Positions 16,972 through 25,732 of a stretch of 64,000 nucleotides of DNA are shown piece by piece. The position numbers were made by a program, and so were the translations under genes. Location of the stretch: contig NC_021487.1 of NCBI RefSeq assembly GCF_000427095.1, forward strand, positions 2,052,674 to 2,116,673, read 5' to 3'. A model generated the notes under the pieces. The model had not been told where the DNA came from, did no database searches, and saw only the letters and a list, made by a program, of their open reading frames with translations. Each line of letters begins with the position of its first letter. Position 1 is the stretch's first letter. This DNA is from Chthonomonas calidirosea T49 (GTDB taxonomy: Bacteria; Armatimonadota; Chthonomonadetes; Chthonomonadales; Chthonomonadaceae).

Positions 16972-18138
16972 ATGAGCTTAAGCATCGGGGTGGTGGGTTT
17001 GGGTAGCTTTGGCAGTCTATTTGCCGAACTGTTCTGCTGTCACCCAGCGGTTTCGCGGGTAGCCTTATGTGATCGCGAGCCCGATCGTATCGCTCGTCTT
17101 GCCAAACAACCTCTTTTTCAAAAGAAGTTTCGTGCGCAGGATGGGTTCACAAGCTTCGAAGCGCTTTGCAACAGCGAGGTAGAGGCCGTCGCCATCTTCA
17201 CGCAGCCCTGGCTTCACGCCCCACAGGCCATTTACGCCATGCAGCGAGGCAAGCACGTCTACAGTGCCGTGCCGCTTATCTCCGTTCCCTCCGGCGACGA
17301 GATATTAGAGTGGTGCGAACGCCTCATCACCACCTGTCGGCAAACCGATATGAGCTACATGCTTGGAGAGACCACCTATTTCCATCCTGGAGCGATGTTC
17401 TGTAGGCGCCAGGCGGCAAAGGGAGCATTCGGCACGTTCATCTATGCGGAAGGCGAATATCTTCACAGCTTCGATAGTCCAGGCTGTGATCTTCGAGCGG
17501 TCATGGCCCATCGCTTGGCGAGTCAGGCCGGTAAGGAGTGGCTTCAACAGTTAGAAAGGTACCGACAACAAGGCGCACAGGATAGCCCAATGCACTATCC
17601 TACCCACTCTACTTCTGGACCTATCAGCGTTATGCGCGCCTATGCCGTTAAAGTAAGTGCTTGGGGCACGCCATCCAGCGATTCCTACTTTCGCGAGGGA
17701 CTGACTCCCTTTAGCAACGTGACAGCCCTATTTAACATGAGCAACGGAGCCACCCTGCGCATCTGTGAACACCGTCACTGCAGCGTTCTACGCGAGACCT
17801 TCCGCATCTATGGCACCGATGGCTCCTATGAAAACGGCATTTGGTATGCGAAAGAGAGAGCACAACCTCTTACCGCGGAGGAGATGCGCGATCCCCTACC
17901 CACAGAAGTTTGGAACACCTATGTGGAGGGATGTTCTGTATCCGAGGCCTACTTGGGACATGAGGGCTCCCACGGCTATTTGGTACACGAGTTCGTGTCG
18001 GCCCTGGAGCAGGGGCGCCGCCCTTCGATCCATGCTTGGGAGGCGGTGCGCTATACAGCGCCCGGGGTTATCGCCCATAAATCCGCCTTACGAGACGGAG
18101 AGGTGCTCTCCGTCCCCGATTGGGGGGATCCGCCTTAG
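16972..18138 (+). CDS. Gfo/Idh/MocA family oxidoreductase
   Basis: A 388-residue NAD(P)-dependent oxidoreductase. The Rossmann start is LSIGVVGLGSFGSLFAELF, followed by CDREPDRIARL and the segment around IYAMQRGKHVYSAVPLIS, which replaces the usual EKP motif of the family with a less typical AVP, so catalysis may differ. The C-terminal alpha/beta domain includes LGETTYFHPGAMFC and FRIYGTDGSYENG. The frame begins at GTG 16963, but ATG 16972 has AGGGGGGGTGG at proper spacing. Being third in the ABC transporter operon, it probably handles the imported sugar or cyclitol. Confidence 0.8.
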   Translation: MSLSIGVVGLGSFGSLFAELFCCHPAVSRVALCDREPDRIARLAKQPLFQKKFRAQDGFTSFEALCNSEVEAVAIFTQPWLHAPQAIYAMQRGKHVYSAVPLISVPSGDEILEWCERLITTCRQTDMSYMLGETTYFHPGAMFCRRQAAKGAFGTFIYAEGEYLHSFDSPGCDLRAVMAHRLASQAGKEWLQQLERYRQQGAQDSPMHYPTHSTSGPISVMRAYAVKVSAWGTPSSDSYFREGLTPFSNVTALFNMSNGATLRICEHRHCSVLRETFRIYGTDGSYENGIWYAKERAQPLTAEEMRDPLPTEVWNTYVEGCSVSEAYLGHEGSHGYLVHEFVSALEQGRRPSIHAWEAVRYTAPGVIAHKSALRDGEVLSVPDWGDPP

Positions 18139-18555
18139 CATATAGGGATCGACAGCTCGCTTGCATCGGCATGAAGCTTCTCTGACAGTCGGTCTATCGG
18201 TGTATCCCCTTATAAGTCTAGCATGCCCTTGTTTGAAGTGTCGCGCTAAACCCATCTCTCCCTTTCCTCCATTTGCTAGAGAGGCGATCCGTAGGTTTAT
18301 TTATCTGAAGAGCACTTCGGTGGTCCTCTTTTCGCTAAACCTTTCAAATCGCCAGTCGCTTGGAGTGAGACAATCTTTGCCATTAAAACACAAGAGAATT
18401 AATAAAGGGGGCATAGAACGCTTTTTTCTATCTTTGAATGGAGGCCATGCAACTACGGAAAACTTTTTCGCTTCCGAATCGTCTAATAAAGTAGAAACGC
18501 ATCTTCTAGCGCATTTTTACACCGAACCGCTATGAGCTGCGGAGGGAGAGCAGAA
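18139..18555 (+). other. Gene-free AT-richer stretch before the Gln-rich secreted protein
   Basis: No supported gene. A frame open at 18161-18535 has composition unlike a protein and no ribosome site. The stretch must contain the promoter of the gene at 18556; a TTGGAG near 18359 with TTAAAA 17 bases later is a weak candidate only. No clear terminator hairpin was seen after the Gfo/Idh/MocA gene. Confidence 0.4.
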
Positions 18556-19728
18556 ATGAAAAGAACGGAGTGCCTACTTACCACTACCCTCCTTGGGATC
18601 GGCATCGCTTTTGGTATGCCGGTGGCGAAGGCGCAAAAAATCATACCGCCGCCAAATGGAAATAAAAATTCCTATGTGTACACGCCGGTGCCCTTCAACG
18701 GCTATTGGACGCCGACCACGGGTTTCTTCTTGCCTTGGGCTGTGCCTTTCGGAGGCTACTACAACTATCCCAACTTCTACTTCCAGGGCTATCCGTATCA
18801 AGGGACTCCTGGGGCGCCCTATCAGGGTTTCGGCAGACAAAGAGGGAACTTTCAGGGGCGCAACGGTAACTTTAGGCTGCGAGCCCAGGCCGGCTTTGCG
18901 ATGTTCCAGAATATTATGAGCCAGCTACCTCAGCAAGGGCCGCTGTTCCTTGACCCCACGCGCTCGAATGAAGCCCTTCTACTACGACGCGATGACGTGC
19001 GCCATGAGCTGCTGCTCAGCGGCGATCAGCAAAACCAGTTGAACCAGCTTATCATAGGCGTTCAGCGCGATACGTTTACCCAAGTCGCCAACGCATGGCG
19101 CCAAAACATCCAGCAGAACCGGCAGAACCTTCGTGACATGACCCCAGAGGAGCGGAGAGCCTTCTTCCAGCAGCAGGGTCAACAAATGGAGACTACGGTA
19201 GCCAAAATAACCGATCAGGAGGATGCTAAGCTTGAGGCCGTTCTTGATAACTGGCAAAAGAACCGCCTTCATCAGCTCGACCTCCAATGGAGAACTGCAA
19301 TGGCGTTGTCGGACGATAAGGTGGCCGATAAGCTGAATCTCACGCCGGACCAACGTGCGGCCATTAAAAAGATTGCCAACGACTTTCGCCAGCTGCAGAG
19401 GCAAACGTTGATGGCTCTCTTCCAACCCAACAACACGAATGAGGTAGCGGCGAACGGGGCCGTGCCGGGTCAGCAGCCGTCCACTCCAGGTCCTCAGGGG
19501 CCGCCTCGTTTTGATCCGGCTCAACTGCAACAGATCATGGCCACACTGTCCGATCGTGCTAAGCAAGCCGAAGCAAAAATGTATAAGGCACGTATCGAAT
19601 ATGGTAACAAGGCGCTTGCCGTTCTTACCCCCGAGCAGCGCGCGCAGTGGCAAACTTTGTTGGGCAAACCCTTCTATTTTAACCCGAACACCCTGGACGA
19701 CGTCGCCCTTGCCCAACAGCAACAGTAG
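18556..19728 (+). CDS. Secreted Gln-rich protein with Spy/CpxP-like LTxxQ segments
   Basis: A 390-residue protein with a signal peptide (residues 1-27, ending in VAKAQ). The mature N-terminus, about 30-90, is rich in Tyr, Gly, Pro and Phe (YVYTPVPFNGYWTP, then FYFQGYPYQG), a composition seen in surface or extracellular matrix proteins. From about 95 the chain is alpha-helical and rich in Gln; it carries LSGDQQNQLNQL, DMTPEERRAFF, LNLTPDQRAAIKKI and VLTPEQRAQWQTLLGKP, which resemble the LTxxQ repeats of periplasmic Spy/CpxP chaperones. The role is unknown; an envelope chaperone or structural protein is possible. ATG 18556 has GGAGGGAGAG upstream; the frame also has a possible start at 18532. 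A strong hairpin follows the stop. Confidence 0.7.
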   Translation: MKRTECLLTTTLLGIGIAFGMPVAKAQKIIPPPNGNKNSYVYTPVPFNGYWTPTTGFFLPWAVPFGGYYNYPNFYFQGYPYQGTPGAPYQGFGRQRGNFQGRNGNFRLRAQAGFAMFQNIMSQLPQQGPLFLDPTRSNEALLLRRDDVRHELLLSGDQQNQLNQLIIGVQRDTFTQVANAWRQNIQQNRQNLRDMTPEERRAFFQQQGQQMETTVAKITDQEDAKLEAVLDNWQKNRLHQLDLQWRTAMALSDDKVADKLNLTPDQRAAIKKIANDFRQLQRQTLMALFQPNNTNEVAANGAVPGQQPSTPGPQGPPRFDPAQLQQIMATLSDRAKQAEAKMYKARIEYGNKALAVLTPEQRAQWQTLLGKPFYFNPNTLDDVALAQQQQ

Positions 19729-19733
19729 GGGTT

Positions 19734-19762
19734 GTAGGGGCAGGTGCCGAGCCTGCCCCTAC
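19734..19762 (+). terminator. Perfect hairpin after the Gln-rich protein gene
   Basis: An 11-bp perfect stem (19734-19744 with 19752-19762, GTAGGGGCAGG type) with a 7-base loop starts six bases after the stop. No T-run follows. It looks like a member of a dispersed GC-rich palindrome (REP-like), which may act as a terminator or RNA stabiliser. Confidence 0.55.
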
Positions 19763-19768
19763 ATCCAC

Positions 19769-19857
19769 ATTTGAATCTACCTCCACAACATTGCCATTTG
19801 AACCTACCTCTACATCTGCCCTTGACCTACGTCTACCTTGAAACCTACCCCTATAGT
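19769..19857 (+). repeat. Degenerate short repeats, TTGAAYCTACCTC unit
   Basis: Four related copies of TTGAAYCTACCTCYACA begin near 19771, 19798, 19822 and 19838, spaced 27, 24 and 16 bases. The first two agree at all but a few positions. They sit between the hairpin at 19734 and the next gene. No function is apparent. Confidence 0.45.
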
Positions 19858-19977
19858 ACGCGTACGGAACCCTTTTCCCTGGCCTCCTGTTTAAAAACCG
19901 AAAAAGAAGGAATCGCACCCTGAAACGGTGTAGAGTTCCAATGAATAAAAAGTATTTCGAACCGAAGGAGCGATGTC

Positions 19978-21006
19978 ATGACGTTGAAAGTGGCCGTGAT
20001 TGGGGCTGGAGGCATCGGAGCGCGGCATGGACAGGTCTATATGCGTCACCCAGATGCCGAGCTGCTAGGCTATTGCGATATAGATGCGGCTCGTGCCGAT
20101 CGCCTCGCTGCACGCGATGGCGTAAAAAGTTGGCACAGCGTTAAAGAGATGCTGGCGGATGTGGGCGACAAGCTGCAGGCCGTATCGGTCTGTACGGCCG
20201 GCCCAGAGAACGGCGGGCATCACTACGAGCCGACCATGCAGTGTTTCGAGGCTGGCCTGCATGTGCTTTGCGAGAAACCCATCAGCAACAACATCCATCA
20301 CGCACGGGAAATGGTGGAGACAGCGCGTAAAAAAGGACTCTATTTTGGAATCAATCTGAATCACCGCTTTACGCCGCCGGCAGCTAAGGCCAAGGAGTGG
20401 GTACAGAGCGGAAAATTGGGACACCTCCTCCTCATGAATATGACCATGTGGATAGATAACCCCAATGAAAGCTCGCCATGGTTCCATATTCGGGCGCTTC
20501 ATCCCCACTCGCTCGATATTATGCGATACTATTGTGGGCCAGTGCGAAAAGTCCATGCCTTCTTCAATCGCGCGCCGAAGTCGGACGGGCCTGGCGGCAA
20601 GCGGGTATGCTGGTCGAACGTTCAGGTAAATTTGCTGTTCGAAAACGATGTGGTAGGGCACCTTACTGGCTCTTACGATGCCAACCCCGCCCATAACCTG
20701 GAGCGATGCGAGGTGATGGGTACGGAGGGACGCTTTGTTCTGGAAAACCTTTATGAGGAGCTAACGTTTTATCCTCGTCGTAGCCCAGAACTGACGGTTA
20801 TCCGCAATAGCATTATGGGCGGCATGACCGGGTTCGACCAGACGTTCGATCGACGCATAGGACGCTGGATAGAGCAGGTAAACGCAGGGGTGCCTCGTGA
20901 TCAGATCGAGGCGAGCGGCGAAGACGGTTTGGCCGTGCAAGAGATCATCGAGGCCGCCATTCAAAGCTGGGAAAACAACTGTGTGGTGGATGTGGAGAGG
21001 GGGTAA
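19978..21006 (+). CDS. Gfo/Idh/MocA family oxidoreductase (inositol-dehydrogenase-like)
   Basis: A 342-residue enzyme. The NAD(P)-binding motif is VAVIGAGGIGARHGQVYMRHP, with GYCDIDAARADRLA closing the Rossmann pocket. The family EKP motif is present as GLHVLCEKPISNN (near residue 100), and the C-terminal half contains FHIRALHPHSLDIMRYYCG, where the active-site His of the family is expected. The substrate is probably a cyclitol or sugar. GAAGGAG precedes ATG 19978. nnr begins 12 bases after its stop, so the pair may be co-transcribed. Confidence 0.85.
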   Translation: MTLKVAVIGAGGIGARHGQVYMRHPDAELLGYCDIDAARADRLAARDGVKSWHSVKEMLADVGDKLQAVSVCTAGPENGGHHYEPTMQCFEAGLHVLCEKPISNNIHHAREMVETARKKGLYFGINLNHRFTPPAAKAKEWVQSGKLGHLLLMNMTMWIDNPNESSPWFHIRALHPHSLDIMRYYCGPVRKVHAFFNRAPKSDGPGGKRVCWSNVQVNLLFENDVVGHLTGSYDANPAHNLERCEVMGTEGRFVLENLYEELTFYPRRSPELTVIRNSIMGGMTGFDQTFDRRIGRWIEQVNAGVPRDQIEASGEDGLAVQEIIEAAIQSWENNCVVDVERG

Positions 21007-21018
21007 CCCGTTGGCACC

Positions 21019-22670
21019 ATGCGCATTGTGACCTCCGAGCAGATGCGGGAATACGACCGCTACGTTATCGAGCAGGTAGGCCTTCCTGGCGCAGTGCTTA
21101 TGGAGAACGCGGGTGCCGCCGTTGCCCAGGTCATCGCACAAACCCATGGAGCTTTAGCAGGTGCTCCTGTTGCGCTGTTTTGCGGCGGAGGGAATAACGG
21201 CGGCGACGGCTTTGTGGTGGCGCGACGGCTAGCGCTTTTGGGCGCACATCCTACCGTCTACCTCTTTGGTAAGGAAGAGAGCCTGAAGGCAGATGCCGCT
21301 ACGCATCTTCAGGTGCTGCGACGTATGGGCCTGCCCGTGGTGGCTGGCGCCGACCCCCATCAGCTGGTCATCGATCCGAACACCGCGTTAGCAGTAGATG
21401 CCCTGTTGGGAACCGGAAGTAAAGGAGCACCTCGCGAACCGATTCGTGGGGCCATCGTCACAATGAATCGGCTCGCATGCCCCATCTACGCGGTGGATAT
21501 CCCCTCCGGCATCGACTCGGATACGGGCGCCGTGCCAGCAGAGGCCGTGCGCGCGACTCACACCATTACCCTGGCCTGCCCCAAAATGGGGCTTTTCCTT
21601 TTTCCTGCGGCCGACTACGTGGGGCAGCTTCATGTGAGCGATATTGGTTTCTGCTGGGACGCGCTCGAGTTGCCCTCCACCGGCAGGCTCTTCTCCCCTC
21701 AAACCTCCTCAGTAGCTGCTACCATATGCGGGCCTCGACATCCCAATGCCAATAAGGGCCACTTTGGCCACGTGGCGGTGCTCGCCGGTTCCCAAGGCAT
21801 GGTAGGGGCTCCGGCTTTGGTTGCAAGAGCGGCTCAACGAGCTGGGGCGGGGCTTGTAACCGTGCTGACACCCCGCTGCATTCAGCCGGTGCTGGCCGCT
21901 AAACTCGATGAGCAGATGACGCTGCCGCTTGCCGATGGGGAGGGCGCTCTTAACGAAGAGGCCCTGCCCGACATTCTCCGTTTTGCCCCAAAAGCCACTC
22001 TTTTCTGCATCGGCCCTGGCCTCACTACACACCCCCAAACCGTTGCCCTGGTGCAGCATCTGCTGGGCGTGCTTCACAAACCCATCGTGCTCGATGCCGA
22101 TGGGTTGAACGCCCTCGCCCAAAACCCTGAGTGCTTGCGAGATCGCCCCGAAGAGGCTCCCCCCTTATTCTTACCCCACACCCAGGGGAGGCTGCTCGAC
22201 TTTTAGGAACAACAACGCAGGAGATCGAGTCCGACCGTGTAGGAGCGGTCAAGTTGCTGGCCTCTCGTTTTCGCGCGATAGCGTTGCTAAAAGGGCGCTA
22301 TACGCTCATTGCTACCCCTGATGGCACGCTATTCGTAAATACTACAGGGAACCCGGGCATGGCTACAGGTGGCAGTGGCGATAGCCTAACAGGCATTTTA
22401 GGGGGTATATTAGCTCAAGTCCTTGCGCAAGAACGCAATAAAACCGATATAAGAGATAGAATGGATGTTCTAGTCGAAGCCGTGGCGCTAGCCACCTATC
22501 TGCACGGGCGAGCGGGAGACCTGGCCTGCCAAACCCTAGGTGAGGCGGCACTGACGGCAGGCGATATCATTCACCATCTGCCCATGGCGTTTGACAAACT
22601 GCTCGTGGAACCGAGTCCGTGTAGCTTGCACTTGCAGACGAGACGTCTGCACGAGGAGACGGCCGTGTAG
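21019..22670 (+). pseudogene. nnr: Bifunctional NAD(P)H-hydrate repair enzyme Nnr, frameshifted at a C6 run
   Basis: The reading frame from ATG 21019 covers the YjeF_N epimerase domain (MRIVTSEQMREYDRYVIEQ; GGGNNGGDGFVVARRL; VDALLGTG; VDIPSGIDSDTG) and the first half of the ADP-dependent dehydratase domain (GPRHPNANKGHFGHVAVLAGS; FCIGPGLTT; VLDADGLNALAQ), then ends at 22206. The domain continues in the -1 frame (LILTPHPGEAARLLG; LLKGRYTLIATPDG; TGGSGDSLTGILGG) to 22670. The switch point is the run of six C at 22159-22164, codon 381. One additional C would restore a single 550-residue protein. So this is a true frameshift, a homopolymer sequencing error, or slippage at the run. The catalytic GSGD lies after the break. 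The last 20 residues overlap a duplicated repeat. Confidence 0.85.
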
Positions 22671-22744
22671 CCTGCACCTGTAGACGGGACGTCTGCACTC
22701 CCAGGAGATGGTGTTTGACAACGGCTCGTTGAACCGAGTCCGTG
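22584..22744 (+). repeat. Duplicated block with two palindromic units at the end of nnr
   Basis: A 37-38 base segment (ATGGCGTTTGACAA through GAACCGAGTCCGTG) at 22584-22621 recurs with few changes at 22708-22744. Between the copies are two palindromes 46 bases apart: 22633-22651 (TGCAGACG, loop AGA, CGTCTGCA) and 22679-22697 (TGTAGACG, loop GGA, CGTCTGCA). The first copy encodes the C-terminal tail of Nnr; the second is non-coding and ends just before the next gene. The palindrome may belong to a dispersed intergenic family. Confidence 0.75.
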
Positions 22745-22774
22745 CACTACGGAATTCTTTTAGGAGGCATCGAA

Positions 22775-24169
22775 GTGGTCTTTAGCCCTGACCTCCCTCA
22801 TCTCTGCGATCAGGAGGCTTGGTTGAGAAGAGCGATTCCCAGGGGAACTGAGGCGGTTTGTGCTCGTGCAACCGTGGCGATTCTAGGAAGCTTGTTGTTC
22901 TGCAGCCTTGCGGCGTACGCTCAAAAGCCTGTCACCTCCTCTCCATCGGCCCCTTCTACATCGTCTAAGCCGGCGGCTCCCGTTCAGCCCACGATCCAGA
23001 TTCAACGGCAAGTGAGCGGAGATCTGCTTTATCGCTTTCTTCTCCCTAACGGTATCCCCACAGCGCCTGTACCCCTGCCAACCCCCACCGATGCCAGCCA
23101 GACCGTAGCTGTTACGCTACCTGCAAACTTGCCCCAAAATGCAGTTTTAGAGATCATTGATCGCACCACTGGTAGAGTGGCGCATTTGCCGGTCAAAACC
23201 AAAGGGGTCACCGCCCTCACAGACGCCGATTTCACCCTTGTGCAAACGGTGATGGTGCCTGTTCAGGTGGAGGGTAAGGGAGGCCTCACCGATGCGATCG
23301 TTACCCTTACCAGCGCCGACGGAAAATATAAGGCGAGTTGGCTACTGAAGGCAGCAGATAAAGGTGTCGCTCAGTTTACTAACGTTCCCATGGGTGTGGC
23401 CCTCACCGTTACGGTAAAGAACGACGATGACCCTCCTATCAGCCAAACCCAAACGCTGCCAACGAATCCGCCCGCAGAGGGCTATCATTGGCCAACGATC
23501 ACCGTCACTTGGCCGGATGCCCATAGTGTCCCCTTGCCGGCTGCTCCTACCACACCAGCGGCACCAACCACATCTCCTCCCAGCGTCACACCACCGCCGA
23601 CGTCGAACCCGATAAGCGACATCGTTTCGACCCTTATTGGGCTTGCCATCATCGGGGGAATAGGCTATGGGATTGTTTGGGCCTATAAGCAGGGCCATCT
23701 GAGGCGCTTTTTTGAGGGAATCGGCATGCATATTCCCGAATCCCAGACTCAGCCAGACCTACAACCTTTTAAGAAGCCGGAGCAACCTCCTCTTCCGCCG
23801 ATCACCGAAGGAACCGCCGACCCCCTTGCCGGACTTAGCGGTGTGGCCGGCTCTCCTCTCAACGTGGGAAGTCGGCCGCGCCTAGTGGGCACTATCGGCG
23901 TCTACGCGGGGCAAATGTTCGAACTGCAGGGCTCGCAGGTGGATATCGGCCGCGAGCCTTCTAACACGGTGGTTCTCTCGCAGGATAGCAACGTATCACG
24001 GCGTCATGCCAGTATTCAAAACCAGGGTGGGCAGTTCGTCATTGTGGATAACGGCTCCTCTAACGGAACGTTTGTCAATGGGGCTCGCATTCCCCCGCAA
24101 ACCCCTCATCCACTCCGCCCCGGTGATGAGATTCAGGTGGGTATGACGCGCTTTCGCTTTGAGACATAA
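22775..24169 (+). CDS. Secreted/membrane FHA-domain protein
   Basis: About 464 residues. A signal peptide or first membrane segment (ATVAILGSLLFCSLAAYAQK) lies near residues 36-52, followed by a Pro/Ser-rich linker, an extracytoplasmic beta-rich region of about 180 residues, a Pro/Thr-rich stretch, one transmembrane helix (DIVSTLIGLAIIGGIGYGIVW), and a cytoplasmic C-terminal FHA domain with all core elements: VDIGREPSNTVVL, SNVSRRHASI and NGSSNGTFVNG. FHA domains bind phosphothreonine. So this looks like a transmembrane link between an external domain and cytoplasmic phosphosignalling. The start is uncertain: GTG 22775 has TAGGAGG seven bases upstream, while GTG 22742 lies in the duplicated repeat. 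First gene of a five-gene FHA/VWA/PP2C cluster. Confidence 0.8.
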   Translation: MVFSPDLPHLCDQEAWLRRAIPRGTEAVCARATVAILGSLLFCSLAAYAQKPVTSSPSAPSTSSKPAAPVQPTIQIQRQVSGDLLYRFLLPNGIPTAPVPLPTPTDASQTVAVTLPANLPQNAVLEIIDRTTGRVAHLPVKTKGVTALTDADFTLVQTVMVPVQVEGKGGLTDAIVTLTSADGKYKASWLLKAADKGVAQFTNVPMGVALTVTVKNDDDPPISQTQTLPTNPPAEGYHWPTITVTWPDAHSVPLPAAPTTPAAPTTSPPSVTPPPTSNPISDIVSTLIGLAIIGGIGYGIVWAYKQGHLRRFFEGIGMHIPESQTQPDLQPFKKPEQPPLPPITEGTADPLAGLSGVAGSPLNVGSRPRLVGTIGVYAGQMFELQGSQVDIGREPSNTVVLSQDSNVSRRHASIQNQGGQFVIVDNGSSNGTFVNGARIPPQTPHPLRPGDEIQVGMTRFRFET

Positions 24170-24181
24170 GGATCTAACGCC

Positions 24182-25669
24182 ATGCGTTCACGTATCATCG
24201 TATGTACGCTTGCCGGTTTGGTAGGTGGTTTGGTCGGAGCGCTCCTTCAAGAGGCCCTTATCCACTACCAGGTAATCCGCGGGATATCTGGTGACTGTTT
24301 GCCGGTTCCTCCCACTCCGGGGCAGGTGAGGCTTCTAGCCTTTTGCGTAGGCGGGCTTCCGGGCATGCTTTTGGGAACCGCCGATGGGGTTGTTGAAGGG
24401 AACTCCCGTAAACTCTTGCGAGGCATCGTTGTCGGGCTGATAGGTGGCTTCCTGTTGGGCTACATAGGTATGATGTTTGGCAATATGCTGTACAACCTGC
24501 TTGGCGGCCCGGCAGATATGAGCTCCCGCCTGGGCTTAGGAAGCTTTCTCCATGAGGTCATCGCGCGAGCTTTTGGGTGGTCGCTGCTGGGTGCGGGCAT
24601 TGGGACCGGTGCCGCCATCAGCACGCTACACCCAAAGCGGATTGGGCGTGGAGCGTTAGGAGGCTTTCTTGGTGGATTTATCGGCGGCTTTGTCTTCGAT
24701 CTTGTTGCGGTGACGGCTGCGCCTCTTCAGGCCCCGCTTAAATCGGGCGCTTGCTACGAAGCGGGTGGGTTAAGTAGAATCATTGGGTTTACAGCCATCG
24801 CTACCTGTACTGGCCTTTTGGTGGGCATTGTGGAAGAGCTTTTGAAAGAGGCCTGGGTGCGTGTGCTGGTGGGTCGTAATGAAGGACGCGATTTCTCTTT
24901 AGAGAGGCCGGTAAACATCTTAGGACGCGACGAGCGCTGTGACGTGCCTCTTTACGGCGACCCAAGTGTTGGCATTCAGCATGCCGCTATTTGCAAAGAG
25001 GATAATCGGCACGTTTTGGTGGATGCGGGTACGCCCACAGGCACGGTGGTGAATGGCCAACCCGTGCCTCCGAACGGAAAAGTGGTGTTGCGCGACGGCG
25101 ATATGATTCAGATTGGAATGCACCGCATCCTCTTTCGAGAACGCGCTACCGCCTCCAAAGTGCGGCCGATCGGAGTGGAGACACCGCGCAGCGCCGCTGG
25201 CAATCCGCTCTCGCCTATGCCATCGCATCTTTGCCCCTACTGTGGCGCGCCTAAAGATGCGGCCGGTAATTGCCGATGTACGGTGACGCCCTCAGCACCC
25301 ATGCCCGTAACAGACCCACTAGGAGGCATGGCTTATGGCAGCAGCCTAGGGGCCTCCGCTCCGACGGCAGGGGTAGGGACGATTTTAGGTCGGCTTGTAG
25401 GAATAGAGGGGCCTATCGCTGGGCAGATCATACCGCTAGAGAAACCAAATATCACTATAGGACGTGAGGCCGGTAGAGACATTGTGATCGCCAACGACCC
25501 CACCGTTTCGCGCACTCATGCGGAATTAAGCTACGTGAACGGAGTTTGGATGGTAAGAGATAACAACTCCTCCAACGGCACGTTCGTCAACGGGATGCGC
25601 ATCAGCATTCAGGAGCTGCACCCAGGAGACATCGTGCAGTTCGGTTCGAGCCGTTTTCGCTTCGAGTAA
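24182..25669 (+). CDS. Membrane protein with two FHA domains and a zinc ribbon
   Basis: 495 residues. The first 225 are Gly-rich membrane segments (about six helices; repeated GGxxGGF phrases such as GALGGFLGGFIGGFVFDLV). A first FHA-like domain (about 232-320) has ILGRDERCDVPL but SVGIQHAAI and GTPTGTVVNG where canonical domains have SRxH and SNGT, so its phosphothreonine pocket appears degenerate. A zinc ribbon (CPYCGAPKDAAGNCRC) sits near 350. A second FHA domain at the C-terminus is canonical: TIGREAGRDIVI, PTVSRTHAEL, NNSSNGTFVNG. It begins 12 bases after the upstream FHA gene, in one operon. Function unknown; a membrane-anchored adaptor for phosphorylated partners is inferred. Confidence 0.8.
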   Translation: MRSRIIVCTLAGLVGGLVGALLQEALIHYQVIRGISGDCLPVPPTPGQVRLLAFCVGGLPGMLLGTADGVVEGNSRKLLRGIVVGLIGGFLLGYIGMMFGNMLYNLLGGPADMSSRLGLGSFLHEVIARAFGWSLLGAGIGTGAAISTLHPKRIGRGALGGFLGGFIGGFVFDLVAVTAAPLQAPLKSGACYEAGGLSRIIGFTAIATCTGLLVGIVEELLKEAWVRVLVGRNEGRDFSLERPVNILGRDERCDVPLYGDPSVGIQHAAICKEDNRHVLVDAGTPTGTVVNGQPVPPNGKVVLRDGDMIQIGMHRILFRERATASKVRPIGVETPRSAAGNPLSPMPSHLCPYCGAPKDAAGNCRCTVTPSAPMPVTDPLGGMAYGSSLGASAPTAGVGTILGRLVGIEGPIAGQIIPLEKPNITIGREAGRDIVIANDPTVSRTHAELSYVNGVWMVRDNNSSNGTFVNGMRISIQELHPGDIVQFGSSRFRFE

Positions 25670-25732
25670 AGAAAGTGTTACACCGAAAACCGTTGCACCG
25701 GCTCTGAGAGCCGTGAGAAAAGAGGCAGGAAC

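Noticed and set aside
18161-18535. Open frame of 124 codons before the Gln-rich protein
   Set aside because: No ribosome site, no recognisable motif and composition unlike the neighbouring proteins.
22159-22164. Programmed -1 frameshift in nnr
   Set aside because: The six-C run lacks a proper X XXY YYZ heptamer in the zero frame, and no downstream stimulatory structure was evident; a sequencing or true mutation is simpler.
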